Shown: in pieces, positions 27,498 to 37,744 of the stretch
Numbering within the stretch: the first letter of the stretch is position 1
How the letters are laid out: every line of letters starts with the position of its first letter
Notes under the pieces: model-generated
Told to the model about the DNA's origin: nothing
The model's input: only the letters and a program-made list of their open reading frames with translations
Databases searched by the model: none
Position numbers and translations under genes: made by a program
DNA from: Anaerosphaera multitolerans
GTDB taxonomy: Bacteria > Bacillota > Clostridia > Tissierellales > Peptoniphilaceae
Length of the DNA stretch: 64,000 bases
NCBI RefSeq assembly: GCF_004006535.1
Contig: NZ_RLIH01000008.1
Coordinates: 1-64,000, forward strand
Direction of reading: 5' to 3'

Positions 27498-28745
27498 ATG
27501 ATAGACTACAAATTAGAGCACGACAACGTATTTGATGAATTGGTGGAAAGAGGCTACTTTGAACAAGCCACCTATGAAGATGAGTTAAAAGAGCTACTCG
27601 GTAAAGAATCTGTCAAGTTTTACATTGGCTTTGATGCAACTGCTGACAGTTTAACTATAGGTCACTTCATTCAAATTATGGTAATGATGAGAATGCAAAG
27701 ACACGGCCATGTTCCAATTGCCCTTTTAGGCGGTGGGACCACTATGATTGGCGACCCTTCCGGACGTTCCGATATGAGAATGGTAATGTCAAAAGAAACT
27801 ATAGACCATAACGCCGCTTGTTTTGCTAAACAACTTGGAAGATTTTTAGATTTTGAGGACAACAAGGCCATTATTGAAAACAATGCCAACTGGCTTTTAG
27901 ACCTAAACTTCTTGGATTTTATGAGAGAAATAGGCGTTCATTTTTCAGTTAACCAGATGCTTACATTGGATTCCTATAAAAACAGAATGGAAGATGGTCT
28001 TACTTTCTTTGAATTCAGTTATATGTTAATGCAATCCTATGACTATCTTGTACTTTACAGAAAACACGGCGTGAAGTTACAAATGGGCGGTTCAGATCAA
28101 TGGTCAAATATTTTAGGCGGATATGATTTAGTTAGAAAAATTGAACACGATAAAGTCTATGCCATGACTTTTAAACTTCTAACCACTGCTGACGGAGTTA
28201 AAATGGGTAAATCTCAAAAGGGCGCTGTTTGGTTAGATGAAACTAAAACCTCACCCTATGAACTGTATCAATATATGAGAAATATTGATGACAGAGATGT
28301 GGAAAAATTCCTGCTTATGCTTACATTCCTTCCAATTGATGAATGTAAGAGATTAGGAGCGCTGGAAGGTTCAGCTATAAATGAAGGTAAGGATATCTTG
28401 GCCTATGAAGTTACAAAGTTAGTCCACGGTGCCGAAGAGGCCGATAAGGCCAGAGAAGCTTCAAAGGCTTTATTTGCCGGTGGTGCGGATTCAGAAAACA
28501 TACCTTTTACAGAAATCTCCAAAGCTGAATTTGAAGAAGGAAAATCCATTATTGAACTATTAAGAGAATTAGATTTAATAAAAAGTAATTCTGAAGGTAG
28601 AAGACTTATTGAGCAAAATGGAATATCCATAGACGGTGAAAAAGTTAAATCCTTTGAAAAGACAATAACTGTTGATGATTTTTCTGAGGATAAGATTTTA
28701 ATTCAAAAAGGAAAGAAAATCTACCACCAAGTAAAATTAGTATAA
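27498..28745 (+). CDS. tyrS: Tyrosyl-tRNA synthetase
   Basis: 415 residues, full length. The class I HIGH motif is represented by TIGHF (53-57) and KMSKS by KMGKS (235-239). The tyrosine-binding helix QMGGSDQWSNI lies at 195-205. The C-terminal S4-like domain (about 350-415) contains NSEGRRLIEQNGISIDGEKV. It charges tRNA-Tyr. A GGAGG site lies upstream of the ATG. Expression is controlled by a T-box reading uncharged tRNA-Tyr. It stands alone on the plus strand between two minus-strand glycosyltransferase genes. Confidence 0.97.
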   Translation: MIDYKLEHDNVFDELVERGYFEQATYEDELKELLGKESVKFYIGFDATADSLTIGHFIQIMVMMRMQRHGHVPIALLGGGTTMIGDPSGRSDMRMVMSKETIDHNAACFAKQLGRFLDFEDNKAIIENNANWLLDLNFLDFMREIGVHFSVNQMLTLDSYKNRMEDGLTFFEFSYMLMQSYDYLVLYRKHGVKLQMGGSDQWSNILGGYDLVRKIEHDKVYAMTFKLLTTADGVKMGKSQKGAVWLDETKTSPYELYQYMRNIDDRDVEKFLLMLTFLPIDECKRLGALEGSAINEGKDILAYEVTKLVHGAEEADKAREASKALFAGGADSENIPFTEISKAEFEEGKSIIELLRELDLIKSNSEGRRLIEQNGISIDGEKVKSFEKTITVDDFSEDKILIQKGKKIYHQVKLV

Positions 28746-28768
28746 CTTTTAAAATATTTTATTTTATT

Positions 28769-28804
28769 AAAACCTATCTGAAGATAAAACTTCACATAGG
28801 TTTT
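28769..28804. terminator. Bidirectional terminator downstream of tyrS
   Basis: AAAACCTAT/ATAGGTTTT forms a 9-bp stem, with an inner GAAG/CTTC helix. The plus-strand tail continues ATTTTTTA, and the minus-strand tail is TTTTAATAAAA. It serves convergent tyrS and the second GT4 gene. Confidence 0.85.
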
Positions 28805-28840
28805 ATTTTTTATTTTATAATTCCAATTCATATTAATTTA

Positions 28841-30058
28841 TTAAAACCTGTATAGGTTTTTAAAAGTGCTTCTTAATTTGTAGTATCCCCTTTTAGTAAT
28901 GGGAATGTACCTATAGTTCATAATAATTTCTTTATATAGGGAAAATATACTGCTTGCGAAGTATTCCTTTGAAAACCTGACGGAAATACTTTTCGAGTTT
29001 TTAGACATCTTTTCTTTTAAATCTCTATTTTTAAAAATTTTATTTATTCCCTTTGTAAATTCTTCTCTGTTATTAAAATAATAACCGTTAACTCCATTTT
29101 TAAGCATCTCTTCCAGACAATCATCTTTTCTACAAACAAGGGGTAGGGAATTTGCCATTGCCTCAATATAAGTAAGTCCTTGAGTTTCACTTTTTGATGA
29201 CGATACGTAGACGTCTGACATCCTATAAATTTTATAGATGTTTTCAGGTGAAATCATTCCCGTAAAAACTATGTTAATACACCCAAGATTTTTAACTTTC
29301 TTTTCCAGTTCGCTTTTGTAAGGTCCATCTCCAACTATCAACAAGGTAAACTTATTTTTATCTTCAAAGCTTTCTCCAAAGAAATCTATTAACTCATCTA
29401 TATTTTTTTCTGCAGCAACTCTTCCCAAAGATAAAATTATAAAATTATCCTTTGCAATTCCATATTTTTCCTTAATCTTTTCAATTTCTCCCTCTTCAAC
29501 TTCTCGATTAAAAAGCGATAAGTCTATTCCCGTCGGTATTACTGCAACTTTATTTGTTAAATTATATTTTTTTAAGGCAACCTTTACCTTTCTAGTAGGT
29601 GCCACTATGCAATTGCACTTTTTTAGCAATTGCTTCATTCCCACAGATACTAATTTTTTACCCACTCTATCATATTTTATAATGTATCTTACATAGTGCT
29701 CATACATGGTGTGGTAGGTGTGGATTATGGGACATTTGGTTTTTTTCGCCACGACCTTTGCAAATATAAGAGTTGAAAATTCACATTGTGTGTGGATTAT
29801 ATCGGGCCTCCAGTCTATTAACTCTCTTAAAATATCCCTATTTAAATGTAGAGATGCCCTTATGTCCGGATAAACTTTAAGAGGAAAAGAACCGGCATAG
29901 TATACGTCCCCTTCCCTACGGGAATTCAAAGTATTTGAAAGGGTCAGTATCTTTACGTCCACTCCCATCTTCTTTAATTCATCATATAAATTTAAAACAG
30001 AAGTAACCACTCCATTAATCTGCGGTTTAAATACATCAGTTGTAATTAAAACTTTCAT
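28841..30058 (-). CDS. GT4 glycosyltransferase, likely 1,2-diacylglycerol 3-glucosyltransferase
   Basis: 405 residues from the ATG at 30058, which has a TGGAGGAAATTT site; the frame opens 5 codons earlier without a site. The N-terminal ITTDVFKPQINGVVTSV (about 4-20) and HTYHTMYEHYVRYI (about 115-128) are typical of monoglucosyl-diacylglycerol synthases. The C-terminal half has LSLGRVAAEKNIDELI and the E-x7-E motif SKSETQGLTYIEAMA. These enzymes glucosylate diacylglycerol to start glycolipid and lipoteichoic-acid anchor synthesis. With the CpoA-like enzyme at 26199-27218 it probably makes the two-sugar glycolipid; the two genes are separated by tyrS. Confidence 0.75.
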   Translation of the reverse strand: MKVLITTDVFKPQINGVVTSVLNLYDELKKMGVDVKILTLSNTLNSRREGDVYYAGSFPLKVYPDIRASLHLNRDILRELIDWRPDIIHTQCEFSTLIFAKVVAKKTKCPIIHTYHTMYEHYVRYIIKYDRVGKKLVSVGMKQLLKKCNCIVAPTRKVKVALKKYNLTNKVAVIPTGIDLSLFNREVEEGEIEKIKEKYGIAKDNFIILSLGRVAAEKNIDELIDFFGESFEDKNKFTLLIVGDGPYKSELEKKVKNLGCINIVFTGMISPENIYKIYRMSDVYVSSSKSETQGLTYIEAMANSLPLVCRKDDCLEEMLKNGVNGYYFNNREEFTKGINKIFKNRDLKEKMSKNSKSISVRFSKEYFASSIFSLYKEIIMNYRYIPITKRGYYKLRSTFKNLYRF

Positions 30059-30206
30059 AAATTTCCTCCACACCTATTGTACCAAAATTTTATAATAGAA
30101 ACTTTTAAATCTTTATTAAGAATTTGTTATTTAAATTTAACTTTTCTTATCGTATAATTACACCTGTAATGATTTAAACTTATAGTATAAATACTTGGAG
30201 GTAATA

Positions 30207-30824
30207 ATGATAAGAAATTTAAAATCAAAAGGACTTTCCCTTTTGTTAATCTTTACTTTAACACTTGGGCTAGTCGCTTGTAATAATAAGGAGAACACTA
30301 TTAATACGTCTAATAGTTCCGGTAATACTACCAACGACTCCTTAGAAGACATGAATATCTATGAGGAATTGTTAGGTTATACTTCAATAGATTTAAATGC
30401 TTCGTCTATTGATGGAGAAATAATAACAAATGACATCTTTAAAAATTCAAAAGTGACAATGGTGAATTTTTGGGCGACTTTTTGCGGACCTTGCATTAGG
30501 GAAATGCCTGACTTAGCTGAATTGCATAATGAATATAATGAAGAGGACTTTCAAATAATAGGTATTATTGGAGATACTTTTGAAGGTTCTGATAATAATA
30601 TGGCTAAAGCGAAAACTTTAATAGCTGAGAATAATGTCTCTTTTACAAATATAATTCCCAACAATGACCTATATTCAAATTATATAGACGGAAAAATCCA
30701 AGGCTTCCCAACTACTATTTTTATAGATTCTCAAGGAAATTTAATTGGCAACATAATAGTGGGTTCTAATGACAAAGAAAATTGGAAATCAATTATTGAT
30801 GAGACTTTAAGTACTATAAATTAA
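30207..30824 (+). CDS. Thioredoxin-like lipoprotein (TlpA/ResA family)
   Basis: 205 residues from the ATG at 30207, preceded by GGAGGT; a TTG four codons earlier overlaps that site and is unlikely. A signal peptide with lipobox LVAC puts the lipidated Cys at residue 25. A Ser/Asn/Thr-rich linker (about 26-50) precedes the thioredoxin fold (about 55-203), with the redox motif FWATFCGPC (Cys 93 and 96) and the cis-Pro segment GFPTTIFID. It should reduce or exchange disulfides outside the membrane. No partner such as CcdA or MsrAB is adjacent. A TATAAT lies about 50 nt upstream. Confidence 0.88.
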   Translation: MIRNLKSKGLSLLLIFTLTLGLVACNNKENTINTSNSSGNTTNDSLEDMNIYEELLGYTSIDLNASSIDGEIITNDIFKNSKVTMVNFWATFCGPCIREMPDLAELHNEYNEEDFQIIGIIGDTFEGSDNNMAKAKTLIAENNVSFTNIIPNNDLYSNYIDGKIQGFPTTIFIDSQGNLIGNIIVGSNDKENWKSIIDETLSTIN

Positions 30825-30842
30825 CTTAATAGCACAAATAAA

Positions 30843-30867
30843 AATAAAGGGGAAAATCCCCTTTATT
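30843..30867. terminator. Bidirectional terminator
   Basis: AATAAAGGGGA pairs with TCCCCTTTATT around a short A-rich loop; T-rich tails flank both sides. It lies between the convergent thioredoxin-like and CoA-transferase genes. Confidence 0.9.
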
Positions 30868-30868
30868 T

Positions 30869-32212
30869 TTATCTCTTATTTGAATTTCTCCAAATACCTA
30901 TTTTTTCCGCTTCTTTTATAAGTTCATCTCTAAATTGAGGAGCAGCAATATTTATAATTCCCTCTGCTCTCTCCCAGTTTGATTTACCCTTCGCATTAAA
31001 CATTCCATGTTCTGTAACGATATAGTTAGTAATAGGTCTTGGTACTGTTATGGCACTTCCCGTTTCAAAATTAGGCACTATTCTTGACTCCTCTTGGTTT
31101 GTCTTCTTATTAAAGAATGTTGAGGACAGACATATAAAACTCTTTCCACCCTCTGACAAATAAGCTCCAAGTACAAAGTCAAGTTGTCCACCAGCTCCGG
31201 ATATATGTTTAAATCCTGAACTTTCTGATGAAACCTGTCCTACTAAATCCACATTAACTGCATTATTTATAGATACAAAGTTATCAAGTTTAGAAATTAT
31301 TCTTGCATCGTTTGTATAGTCAACTGGTGCCGCCATACATTGAGGATTATTATCTATAAAATCATATAATTTCTTAGTTCCGGCTGCAAAGGCGTAAGTT
31401 TGTCTAAATCTGTCAATATTTTTTCTTGAACCGTTTACCTTTCCAGCATTATATAAGTCCACAAAAGCATCTACAAACATTTCAGTGTGCACACCTAAAT
31501 CCTTTAAGTCGGATTCGGCAATTAATGAACCCACTGCATTTGGCATTCCGCCAATACCCAATTGTATACATGCACCGTTGGGAATTTCATTTACAATTAT
31601 TTCTGCAACTTTTTTATCTACTTCACCAAAGGAACCTGCAGGCAGTTCAGCCATTGGTGGATTATCTCCTTCAACTACAAAGTCAACGTCGGAAATATGA
31701 ACTTCATTTTCAAAACCGCCAAGAGCTATTGGCAAGTTTTCATTAACTTCGACTATTACTTTATCCGCTGTTTCAATTACAGCCATTAGGTGAGAAGCGT
31801 TTAATCCCATATTAAAGTAACCGTGTTTATCCATTGGAGCTACAACTAAATAGGCAATGTCAACTTTGCTGTTTTCTCTATACAATCTCGGCAATTCGGA
31901 ATATCTTAAAGGAATATAAAATCCTCCATCGGTATTATTTATTCTTCCTCTATCAGGACCACCCGCATGCCAGGAAAACCATACAAAGGAATCTCCATTA
32001 GGATCAGCTTTAAATATTTCAGGAACTGCTAAAAGCACTCCGCCTCTTACTATTACATCTTTTAACTCTCCGGCTCTCTTTGCCAGTTCTTTATCTATAG
32101 CTACCGGTGTTTGTCCTGCCCAACCATAATCAACATAGTCTCCACTTTTAACGAAAGATGCGGCTTTTTCAGCAGTAATCAATTTCTCATTGTACTCATT
32201 TTTGTAATCCAT
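30869..32212 (-). CDS. Acetyl-CoA hydrolase/transferase family; probable butyryl-CoA:acetate CoA-transferase
   Basis: 447 residues of the class I-like CoA-transferase family that includes butyryl-CoA:acetate and 4-hydroxybutyrate CoA-transferases. [12 protein letters not shown] (about 217-228) and the GVHTEMFVD segment, with the probable catalytic Glu at 244, are present. [22 protein letters not shown] closely resembles the But-type signature. Such enzymes exchange CoA between butyryl-CoA and acetate in the last step of butyrate formation. Substrate assignment within this family is difficult from sequence; propionate or 4-hydroxybutyrate are alternatives. It looks monocistronic. Confidence 0.8.
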   Translation of the reverse strand: MDYKNEYNEKLITAEKAASFVKSGDYVDYGWAGQTPVAIDKELAKRAGELKDVIVRGGVLLAVPEIFKADPNGDSFVWFSWHAGGPDRGRINNTDGGFYIPLRYSELPRLYRENSKVDIAYLVVAPMDKHGYFNMGLNASHLMAVIETADKVIVEVNENLPIALGGFENEVHISDVDFVVEGDNPPMAELPAGSFGEVDKKVAEIIVNEIPNGACIQLGIGGMPNAVGSLIAESDLKDLGVHTEMFVDAFVDLYNAGKVNGSRKNIDRFRQTYAFAAGTKKLYDFIDNNPQCMAAPVDYTNDARIISKLDNFVSINNAVNVDLVGQVSSESSGFKHISGAGGQLDFVLGAYLSEGGKSFICLSSTFFNKKTNQEESRIVPNFETGSAITVPRPITNYIVTEHGMFNAKGKSNWERAEGIINIAAPQFRDELIKEAEKIGIWRNSNKR

Positions 32213-32317
32213 AACTATCCCCTTTACTTTAATAAATTAATATAAAATTTTTAGAATGTCTTCGCGAAAAAGGTAATCCTACTATGTTAAGAGTACCCTA
32301 ATTTGTATTAATTTAAT

Positions 32318-34594
32318 CTATTTTGCAGAAATCCCTTTAAAAAAATTTAATCTTAATGCATTTGTCACCACAAATAATGATGATAAACTCATTGCAAAAG
32401 CTGCCAACATTGGATTTAACTTTAAACCGAAACTATTAAAGAACAATCCCGCTGCAATTGGAATTCCAATGGTGTTATAAAAGAAAGCCCAAAATAGATT
32501 TTGTTTTATATTTCTAATTGTAGCCTTTGAAAGTTTTATGGCATTAATTAAATCCAACAAGCTGGACTTAATTAAAACTACATCTGCAGATTCTATTGCT
32601 ATATCTGTTCCTGCTCCTATAGCCACGCCTATATCAGCTCTTGCCAAAGAAGGAGCGTCGTTAATTCCATCTCCTACAAAACAAACTCTCTGTCCTTTTT
32701 CAATATGCTCTCTAACTATTTGTTCCTTTTGTGCAGGTAAAACTTCAGAGTAAACTTCATCAAGTCCCAATTGCTCTCCTAGAGTTTCAGCTGTCTTCTT
32801 ATTATCTCCTGTTACCATGGCAACTTTAATTCCCATGGACTTTAATTCCTCTACAGCTTCCTTAGAACTGTCCTTTAAAGTATCTGAAAGAGAAATAATA
32901 CCTATAACCGAATCTTCATCGGCAAAGTAAATAGTTGTATAGGCCTTGGCAGAAAACTCTTCAATATAGTTATCATATTCAGAAGTATCAAATTCTTCCT
33001 CCATCATTAACTTTAAATTTCCTGTTAAATAATTTTTGCCCTTTACTTCAGCAATTACACCTAATCCTGCAAGAGCTTTGAAATTCTTTGCCTCTTCAAT
33101 TTCCAAGCCCTGCTCTTCTGCATATCTAACTATGGATTTTGCCAAGGGATGCTCGGAATTTTTTTCCATTGAAGCTGCAATTTTTAGAAATTCATCTTTG
33201 CTCAACTTATTGGAAACCACTTCTCTTACGTTAAACTCTCCTGTAGTAATAGTTCCCGTCTTATCCAATAAGACAACTTCGGAATTGTGTAAATTTTCCA
33301 GTGACTCTGCAGACTTAAAGAGAATACCCAGTTTCGCTCCCTTTCCTGTTCCCACCATTATCGCCACCGGTGTTGCAAGACCTAAAGCACAAGGACAGCT
33401 TATAACCAATACGGAAATAGCCATTGAAATTGAGGTGTCCAGATTACCCGATTTCACCATCCAAGTTATAAAAGTTATTATTGCAATTACAATAACTGTC
33501 GGTACAAAAACACCTGAAATCTTATCAGCTAATTTTGCAATTGGAGCCTTAGTAGTATTTGCATCCTCTACTAACTCAATGATTTTTGCAATTGTAGTGT
33601 CCTCTCCCACATGTGTTGCTTCAAACTTAATAAATCCCGTTTTATTAGTAGTTGCCGCCATAACACTGGCGCCCTCACTTTTTTCAACAGGAATACTTTC
33701 CCCTGTAAGAGCCGACTCATCAATAGTTGTTTGACCGCTTATAATTTTACCATCTACAGGTATGTTGCTGCCGGGTTTTACCAAAATTACATCGCCTATT
33801 ACTATTTCTTCAATGGGTATCTCAACTTGAACTCCATCTCTTTCCACTGTGGCAAACTTAGGCGTTAAATCCATTAATGAATTAATGGCGCTTGACGTCC
33901 TTTTTTTCGCCCTTGCCTCAAAATACTTACCTAAAGTAATTAAGACAAGTATCATTGCAGTAGATTCAAAGTATAGATCATGACCGAAATGAGCCACTTC
34001 TTCTATATTTCCATGACCGAAACCGTAAGCCATTTTATACATTACCATTATTCCATATATAAAGGCTGCCGAAGAACCTAAAGCAATTAGAGAATCCATA
34101 TTGGGCATTCTATTCATCAATGCCTTAAATCCAATTCTATAAAATTGGGAATTTATAATCATAACCGGTATAGTTAAAAGTATTTGAGTAAGTGCCATTA
34201 TCAATACATTTTCAGTCCCTGTTAAAATAGCCGGTTGAGGTAATCCCATCATTGAACCCATTGCAATATAAAACAACGGAATCATAAAGATAAGTGAGTA
34301 CACTAATCTGTATTTCATCTTTGCCAATTCAATCTCATAAGGATCCTCTCTATCCATGGCTTTCCCGGCACTTTGACTTTCGCCTTTAATTGCCGCGCCA
34401 TAGCCTGCAGCCTCAACAGCTTTTATAATATCGTTGTTGCTGATTTTTGAATCGTCAAACTCCACTGACATCGTATTAGATATTAAATTCACACTAACGT
34501 CACTGACAGATTCCAATTTATTTACACTTTTTTCAACGGCAAGTTGACATGCAGAACATGTCATTCCGCTTACATCATATTTTTGTTTCACCAT
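32318..34594 (-). CDS. copA: Copper-exporting P-type ATPase CopA
   Basis: 758 residues. One N-terminal heavy-metal domain has the CxxC motif GMTCSACQ (10-17). Eight membrane segments follow, with the ion-binding CPC at 400-402. The actuator motif TGES is at 297-300, the phosphorylation motif DKTGT at 444-448, and the hinge GDGINDAP near 647. These are features of the Cu+ subgroup (P1B-1), which exports Cu(I) from the cytoplasm. No copper chaperone or CsoR/CopY gene is adjacent. It lies 24 nt after addA and may be transcribed with it. Confidence 0.93.
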   Translation of the reverse strand: MVKQKYDVSGMTCSACQLAVEKSVNKLESVSDVSVNLISNTMSVEFDDSKISNNDIIKAVEAAGYGAAIKGESQSAGKAMDREDPYEIELAKMKYRLVYSLIFMIPLFYIAMGSMMGLPQPAILTGTENVLIMALTQILLTIPVMIINSQFYRIGFKALMNRMPNMDSLIALGSSAAFIYGIMVMYKMAYGFGHGNIEEVAHFGHDLYFESTAMILVLITLGKYFEARAKKRTSSAINSLMDLTPKFATVERDGVQVEIPIEEIVIGDVILVKPGSNIPVDGKIISGQTTIDESALTGESIPVEKSEGASVMAATTNKTGFIKFEATHVGEDTTIAKIIELVEDANTTKAPIAKLADKISGVFVPTVIVIAIITFITWMVKSGNLDTSISMAISVLVISCPCALGLATPVAIMVGTGKGAKLGILFKSAESLENLHNSEVVLLDKTGTITTGEFNVREVVSNKLSKDEFLKIAASMEKNSEHPLAKSIVRYAEEQGLEIEEAKNFKALAGLGVIAEVKGKNYLTGNLKLMMEEEFDTSEYDNYIEEFSAKAYTTIYFADEDSVIGIISLSDTLKDSSKEAVEELKSMGIKVAMVTGDNKKTAETLGEQLGLDEVYSEVLPAQKEQIVREHIEKGQRVCFVGDGINDAPSLARADIGVAIGAGTDIAIESADVVLIKSSLLDLINAIKLSKATIRNIKQNLFWAFFYNTIGIPIAAGLFFNSFGLKLNPMLAAFAMSLSSLFVVTNALRLNFFKGISAK

Positions 34595-34618
34595 ATCACC
34601 TCTTTTAATTGATACCCA

Positions 34619-37600
34619 TTATCTATTATAATATTTGAAATCCCTATGTTTTTCAACAAAATCTATAAAGTTTTCAAAATCCATAGTGACATAGTTAAGA
34701 GCATTTTTAGAAATATCCACATTGTATTCTTTATTGTCAGATAAGAATATCAGTTTTGCTCTACTAACCTTTTCACCGCTTATTTCCTCAAAGGCCTTTG
34801 TATAGATTTGTAACTGCGGCTCGTAGTACTTTATAACTTTCTCACCATAGTTGTAGGTGGACTTAAAATCAATAATTTCAATTTCTCCTCCCACCTTTCT
34901 CACTTGGTCAATATATCCGTGTATCACTCCATTATTTAATGAATAATAAAATTCATATTCACTATGAAGTACCTCACCCTTAAGACCCACATCATAATTT
35001 TTAAACTGAGCCTTTAAAAGTTCCACTACTTTTTCACTTCCGGCTATTCCATAAAACAAAAGCTCATTACTTATAAACTCATCTATATCTTTTGGATGTA
35101 ACTGGGCATATTTATGAACTATATTCCCTCTGACAATGGGATCCAACAACTCATTTTCATAGACATATCCCTCTTCCAGCTTCACATCTTCCTTTAATAT
35201 AAAAGTTCTATAGAAAAGCTCCGGACTCTTTTTAAAAGCCATAAAACTTGATGCCGAATAAAATCTCAAAGTCTTATACCTATCTATATATGACTCTCTT
35301 ACTAAGGTATCTTTTTCTAAATTCAAAACCTTTGATAGAGACTTTTCTTCAGTAGAAATTTCTCTACTGTTTTCTAAATTAAACTCCGTTTTTTCAAAAT
35401 CATTAAATTGAGATTTTTCTATTAAACCAAGATAGCTATTCTCTTTACTTATTAAATTATCTTTATTATCTTTATCATCTTTACTTTCATCAATTTCTAC
35501 TTTAAACTTACTATTATTTCCCACCGGTAAAATTAAATTCTCAATTGCTCTAGTCATTGCCACATAAAGTATTCTGCCCTCTTCTTCAATTTGTTCCGCT
35601 TTATTTTCCCAAAGTACTTCTTTATACTTGGAATTTCTATTATCTATATTTATTCCCAATCCCTTACTTCCAAGTTGAATAAACTTATAGGAAATACCCT
35701 TAGTAAAATCTGCGTCCATTTCTGCAATTATTACAGTTTTATATTCAAGCCCTTTGGATTTGTGAATTGTAACAAGATTAACCTCTCCCCTTCTAGGAGG
35801 AGTATCAAGTTCCACCGTTTTTACATAATCTATAAAATCCACCAAACTATTGGAGTTTTCCTCTTGAAATTGAAAAGCCAAATTTACTAAATTATTTAAA
35901 TTCTCCACAGCAAAATCGCCAAAGCAAACTTGAGCTATTTCAAAACATCTGTTGATTTCCAAAGATTTCAAAACCAATTCTCCAAGTAAACTTACATTTT
36001 TTAAATCTCTAAGTTCTTTTAATTTTCTAATGCCCTCACTGTACAGTTTTTCTTCACCGGAATCTAATAAACTTAAGTCAAAATTTAAATCCCCCTTCTC
36101 AACTAGGTAAGTTCCAATTAAATAAATGGAATTTTCATTTAACCCAACCATTGGGCTTTTTAAAAAAGCTAAAAAACTTAAATAATCCCTTTTATTTGAC
36201 ACTGCCTTAAGAAGAGAGAGAACGTCTCTTATTTCAGTCCTTTCAAAAAAACTTTGAGCAGTGTTGTTTACTTTAATTCCGGATTTTAAAAGTTCATTTT
36301 CATACTTTCCTATATTTTTCTTTTTCCTAAAGAGTATTGCAATATCTTCCGGACTTTCTCCTGATTTAATCAAATCTACTACACAAGCTGCAATTACCCT
36401 CTCTTCACTTTCACCTTCAAAAAAAATCGTCTTTATTTTTTTACCCTCTGTATTATAAGGTTCTAATGACTTGTACTTATCCTTTCCCATCAAATTTAAA
36501 AATATGCTATTAAAGGATTCCAAAAGCTCTTTTGAACTTCTGTAATTTATATTCATATCAATTTCCAAGCCGTTTTTAAATTTTAGTTCTTCTGTAAAAC
36601 TCCTATACTGTTCCACATTTCCGCCTCTAAAACTATAAATCGCCTGTTTTTCATCACCGACTACAAATAAGTTTACACTTTGAGAAAAATTGTCAGTAAG
36701 AGCTTTTAATATCTCTACTTGAAAGGAGTTGGTATCCTGAAATTCATCAACCATAATATACTTATATTCTCTACCGTATCCCTTTTTTAAAATCTCCAAA
36801 GCTTTTAATTGTAAATCATCATAGTCTAAAAGAGCTCTTTGACTTTTTTTATCTTCATAGCTTTCTACAATATCGCCCAACATTTCAACTATTAACTCAT
36901 AATATTTATAGTTGCCCCTCTCTAAGACACTTCTCAAGTTTACAATTTCTCTACTTATCTCATCTCTTAACTCAATTGCTCTTTCTTTTTTAGAACTCCC
37001 TAAATTATTTTCAATTTCTAAAAGACAATCCAAACTCTCTTCTTTTAAAAAAGTCTGTGTAGTTTCACTCTCATAAAAATCTCTAAATTTCGAACCAGGT
37101 TTAAGTTCATAATATTCTAAAAGTAAGGATTTTAATTTATTAAAGTTTCCTTTTTTTAAGCCATCGTTAAATTTTCTATTTCGCTCTTTAATTAAATCCA
37201 CGTTTAAACTTTTATTTCTCATTGTATAGTAAAGAGTAATTAAAGTATCACTTAGTTCATTAAAATTTAAATAACCTTTTTCCAAAAGCAGTTCATATAT
37301 TCGTAAATCCTCGCTAAACTTTCCTACCGTCTCTGCCACCGCTTCCTCTAAAAGTACTTTTGCCTCTCTATCTTCAGCAACAGTAAAAAGAGGATCGCAA
37401 TTTGCAACGAGAGGATATTTCTTAATTAAAGAAGTGCAAAAACCATGAATCGTAAAAATTTGAGCTAAAGGAAAATTTCTATGGAGCCTATTAAACTTTT
37501 CATCTCCCTTTTCCTGCGAAAGAGCCTTTAAAATTCTCATTTTCATTTCATCGGCAGCTTTATTTGTAAAAGTAATGGAAAGCACTTCGTCATATTCCTT

Positions 37601-37744
37601 GCCCTCAGTTAAGTTTCCATTCTTTAAAATACTTATAAACCTCTCAGTAAGTACTTTCGTCTTTCCCGTACCTGCTCCTGCTGTTAAGGAAAGATTTCTG
37701 TCCAAGGTATCTACTGCACTTTGTTGTTTTTCATTTAATTTCAC
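34619..37744 (-). CDS. addA: ATP-dependent helicase/nuclease subunit AddA
   Basis: 1041 residues, somewhat shorter than the roughly 1200 of Bacillus AddA. UvrD-type helicase: Walker A AGAGTGKT (22-29), Walker B YIMVDEFQDTN (about 330-340), and motif V/VI LVTIHKSKGLEYKTVIIAEM and LYVAMTRAIENL. The C-terminal RecB-type nuclease domain carries GYIDQVRK and EIIDFKSTYNYG with the catalytic Asp and Lys. AddAB processes double-strand breaks into 3' ends for RecA. The start is GTG and overlaps the addB stop by 4 nt, so the subunits are translationally coupled. Confidence 0.95.
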   Translation of the reverse strand: MKLNEKQQSAVDTLDRNLSLTAGAGTGKTKVLTERFISILKNGNLTEGKEYDEVLSITFTNKAADEMKMRILKALSQEKGDEKFNRLHRNFPLAQIFTIHGFCTSLIKKYPLVANCDPLFTVAEDREAKVLLEEAVAETVGKFSEDLRIYELLLEKGYLNFNELSDTLITLYYTMRNKSLNVDLIKERNRKFNDGLKKGNFNKLKSLLLEYYELKPGSKFRDFYESETTQTFLKEESLDCLLEIENNLGSSKKERAIELRDEISREIVNLRSVLERGNYKYYELIVEMLGDIVESYEDKKSQRALLDYDDLQLKALEILKKGYGREYKYIMVDEFQDTNSFQVEILKALTDNFSQSVNLFVVGDEKQAIYSFRGGNVEQYRSFTEELKFKNGLEIDMNINYRSSKELLESFNSIFLNLMGKDKYKSLEPYNTEGKKIKTIFFEGESEERVIAACVVDLIKSGESPEDIAILFRKKKNIGKYENELLKSGIKVNNTAQSFFERTEIRDVLSLLKAVSNKRDYLSFLAFLKSPMVGLNENSIYLIGTYLVEKGDLNFDLSLLDSGEEKLYSEGIRKLKELRDLKNVSLLGELVLKSLEINRCFEIAQVCFGDFAVENLNNLVNLAFQFQEENSNSLVDFIDYVKTVELDTPPRRGEVNLVTIHKSKGLEYKTVIIAEMDADFTKGISYKFIQLGSKGLGINIDNRNSKYKEVLWENKAEQIEEEGRILYVAMTRAIENLILPVGNNSKFKVEIDESKDDKDNKDNLISKENSYLGLIEKSQFNDFEKTEFNLENSREISTEEKSLSKVLNLEKDTLVRESYIDRYKTLRFYSASSFMAFKKSPELFYRTFILKEDVKLEEGYVYENELLDPIVRGNIVHKYAQLHPKDIDEFISNELLFYGIAGSEKVVELLKAQFKNYDVGLKGEVLHSEYEFYYSLNNGVIHGYIDQVRKVGGEIEIIDFKSTYNYGEKVIKYYEPQLQIYTKAFEEISGEKVSRAKLIFLSDNKEYNVDISKNALNYVTMDFENFIDFVEKHRDFKYYNR

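Noticed and set aside
33036-33734. Long open frame on the plus strand opposite copA
   Set aside because: It lies wholly inside copA, has no ribosome binding site and its protein looks like antisense translation.
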